From positions 1 through 42,788 of the forward strand of contig JAPSHL010000004.1 in assembly GCA_031179905.1 (NCBI GenBank): DNA of 42,788 bases, given 5' to 3'. The position numbers and the translations under genes are program-made. Positions 41,993 through 42,788 of the stretch are shown here, one piece after another. How positions within the stretch are numbered: the first letter of the stretch is position 1; every line of letters starts with the position of its first letter. The notes beneath the pieces were generated by a model. The model was not told the origin of the DNA and ran no database searches. It saw only the letters and a program-made list of their open reading frames with translations. This stretch comes from Bacillus sp. (in: firmicutes) (GTDB taxonomy: Bacteria > Bacillota > Bacilli > Bacillales > Cytobacillaceae).

Positions 41993-42788
41993 TTGAAGAA
42001 AATACAAGTATGTGTTGTTGATGACAATAGAGAACTTGTTGGATTGCTGGAGGAATACATAAATTCCCAGGAAGATATGGAAGTTGTCGGTGTTGCCCAT
42101 AATGGTCAGGAGTGTTTAGAACTTCTAGAGGATATACAGCCGGATGTAATGGTTTTGGATATAATCATGCCTCATTTGGACGGGTTGGCAGTTCTGGAGA
42201 GAATGAAGCAATTAAATATTCCATCCATGCCAAATGTCATTATGCTAACAGCTTTCGGTCAAGAGGATGTCACAAAAAAAGCGGTTGATCTTGGTGCATC
42301 TTACTTTATATTAAAACCATTCGATATGGAATATTTAGCAAGCCATATCCGTCAAGTAAGCGGCAAATCAAATAGTATTGTACGTAAAAGCCACACGTCA
42401 TCAACAAATTACAGATCACAGCAAGAACAAAAACCTAGAAATCTTGATGCAAGCATTACAAGCATCATCCATGAAATCGGCGTACCTGCCCATATTAAAG
42501 GTTACCTCTACTTAAGGGAAGCTATTTCAATGGTGTACAACGATATTGAATTATTAGGCTCTATTACAAAAGTTCTTTACCCTGATATCGCTAAAAAATA
42601 TAATACCACTGCAAGCCGTGTAGAGCGGGCAATTCGTCATGCAATTGAAGTTGCTTGGAGCAGAGGCAACATCGATTCCATCTCCACTTTGTTCGGATAC
42701 ACTGTCAGCATGTCCAAAGCAAAACCAACGAACTCAGAATTTATCGCAATTGTGGCAGATAAGCTGAGATTGGAGCATAAGGCTTCTT
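41993..42788 (+). CDS. spo0A: Spo0A, sporulation master response regulator (3' end cut by window)
   Basis: Spo0A, when phosphorylated by the relay, binds Spo0A boxes and starts sporulation. The receiver domain (about residues 1-120) has Asp10/Asp11, the phospho-acceptor Asp56 ([10 protein letters not shown]), and the conserved Thr/Lys in MLTAFGQ and FILKPF. After a variable linker (residues 125-145) the effector domain shows the helix-turn-helix [21 protein letters not shown] and the nearly invariant [20 protein letters not shown]. The start is TTG, nine bases after GAGGGAGG. 265 codons are present, ending LRLEHKAS; the stop is beyond the window edge, so only a few bases are missing. Confidence 0.97.
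   Translation, partial: MKKIQVCVVDDNRELVGLLEEYINSQEDMEVVGVAHNGQECLELLEDIQPDVMVLDIIMPHLDGLAVLERMKQLNIPSMPNVIMLTAFGQEDVTKKAVDLGASYFILKPFDMEYLASHIRQVSGKSNSIVRKSHTSSTNYRSQQEQKPRNLDASITSIIHEIGVPAHIKGYLYLREAISMVYNDIELLGSITKVLYPDIAKKYNTTASRVERAIRHAIEVAWSRGNIDSISTLFGYTVSMSKAKPTNSEFIAIVADKLRLEHKAS

Noticed and set aside
1-42788. Prophage, insertion sequence, CRISPR array or defence island
   Set aside because: No transposase, integrase, repeat-spacer pattern or defence-type gene was found; gene order is conserved core chromosome.

Overview
This is a core-chromosome segment of a low-GC, endospore-forming Bacillaceae bacterium (Bacillus sensu lato). It carries the sporulation master regulator spo0A, the complete spoIIIAA-AH operon, spoIVB, splB, the competence pseudopilus operon comGA-GG and many genes of the B. 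subtilis comG-to-spo0A (yqh/yqi) region in the same order. Protein families, their usual lengths and Shine-Dalgarno positions agree with Bacillus throughout. The species cannot be named from this window. I see no tRNA or rRNA gene, prophage, insertion sequence or CRISPR array.

Layout. 1-525: a YjcZ-type sporulation miniprotein with a sigma-K-like promoter, and a possible 44-residue gene, both on minus. 525-4725: comGA to comGG, then yqzE. 4771-7246: yqhG and the SNF2-type helicase yqhH, minus strand, overlapping. 7623-11898: tandem glycine riboswitch with terminator, then gcvT, gcvPA and gcvPB. 11989-13400: rhodanese yqhL (minus) and octanoyltransferase lipM. 13536-15894: splB, a Gly/Tyr-rich small protein (minus) and the patatin-like yqhO. 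16013-20014: yqhP and yqhQ (minus), yqhR, the M24 peptidase yqhT and efp. 20071-20257: a structured RNA resembling 6S RNA with its own promoter and terminator. 20322-22381: an M23-LysM protein and an alkaline phosphatase, both minus. 22573-27795: spoIIIAA-AH. 28033-33556: accB, accC, yqhY, nusB, xseA, xseB, ispA. 33962-39101: dxs, yqxC (TlyA family), ahrC, recN. 39310-42788: spoIVB, menA (minus) and spo0A, which the window edge cuts at or just before its stop codon.

How the genes work together. The comG genes build the DNA-uptake pseudopilus. The gcv genes encode the T and P subunits of glycine cleavage, and neighbouring LipM loads the lipoyl precursor onto GcvH, which is encoded elsewhere. 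spoIIIAA-AH makes the mother-cell side of the forespore feeding tube. SpoIVB is the forespore signalling protease, and Spo0A starts the programme. accBC with yqhY serve fatty-acid synthesis. dxs, ispA and menA form a partial isoprenoid-to-menaquinone set.

Compared with my memory of the B. subtilis order, sinIR-tapA-sipW-tasA, mntR, aroQ, yqhV and folD are absent from their usual places. splB, the Gly/Tyr-rich gene, the structured RNA, the M23-LysM gene, the phosphatase and menA are extra. Most of the window is conserved housekeeping and sporulation DNA. I found no convincing new multi-gene system. The best leads are small: an apparent AUU start codon in spoIIIAD, repeated dyad motifs upstream of dxs, overlapping face-to-face promoters between the phosphatase and spoIIIA, the intergenic RNA, and two small unannotated-type genes at the left edge.
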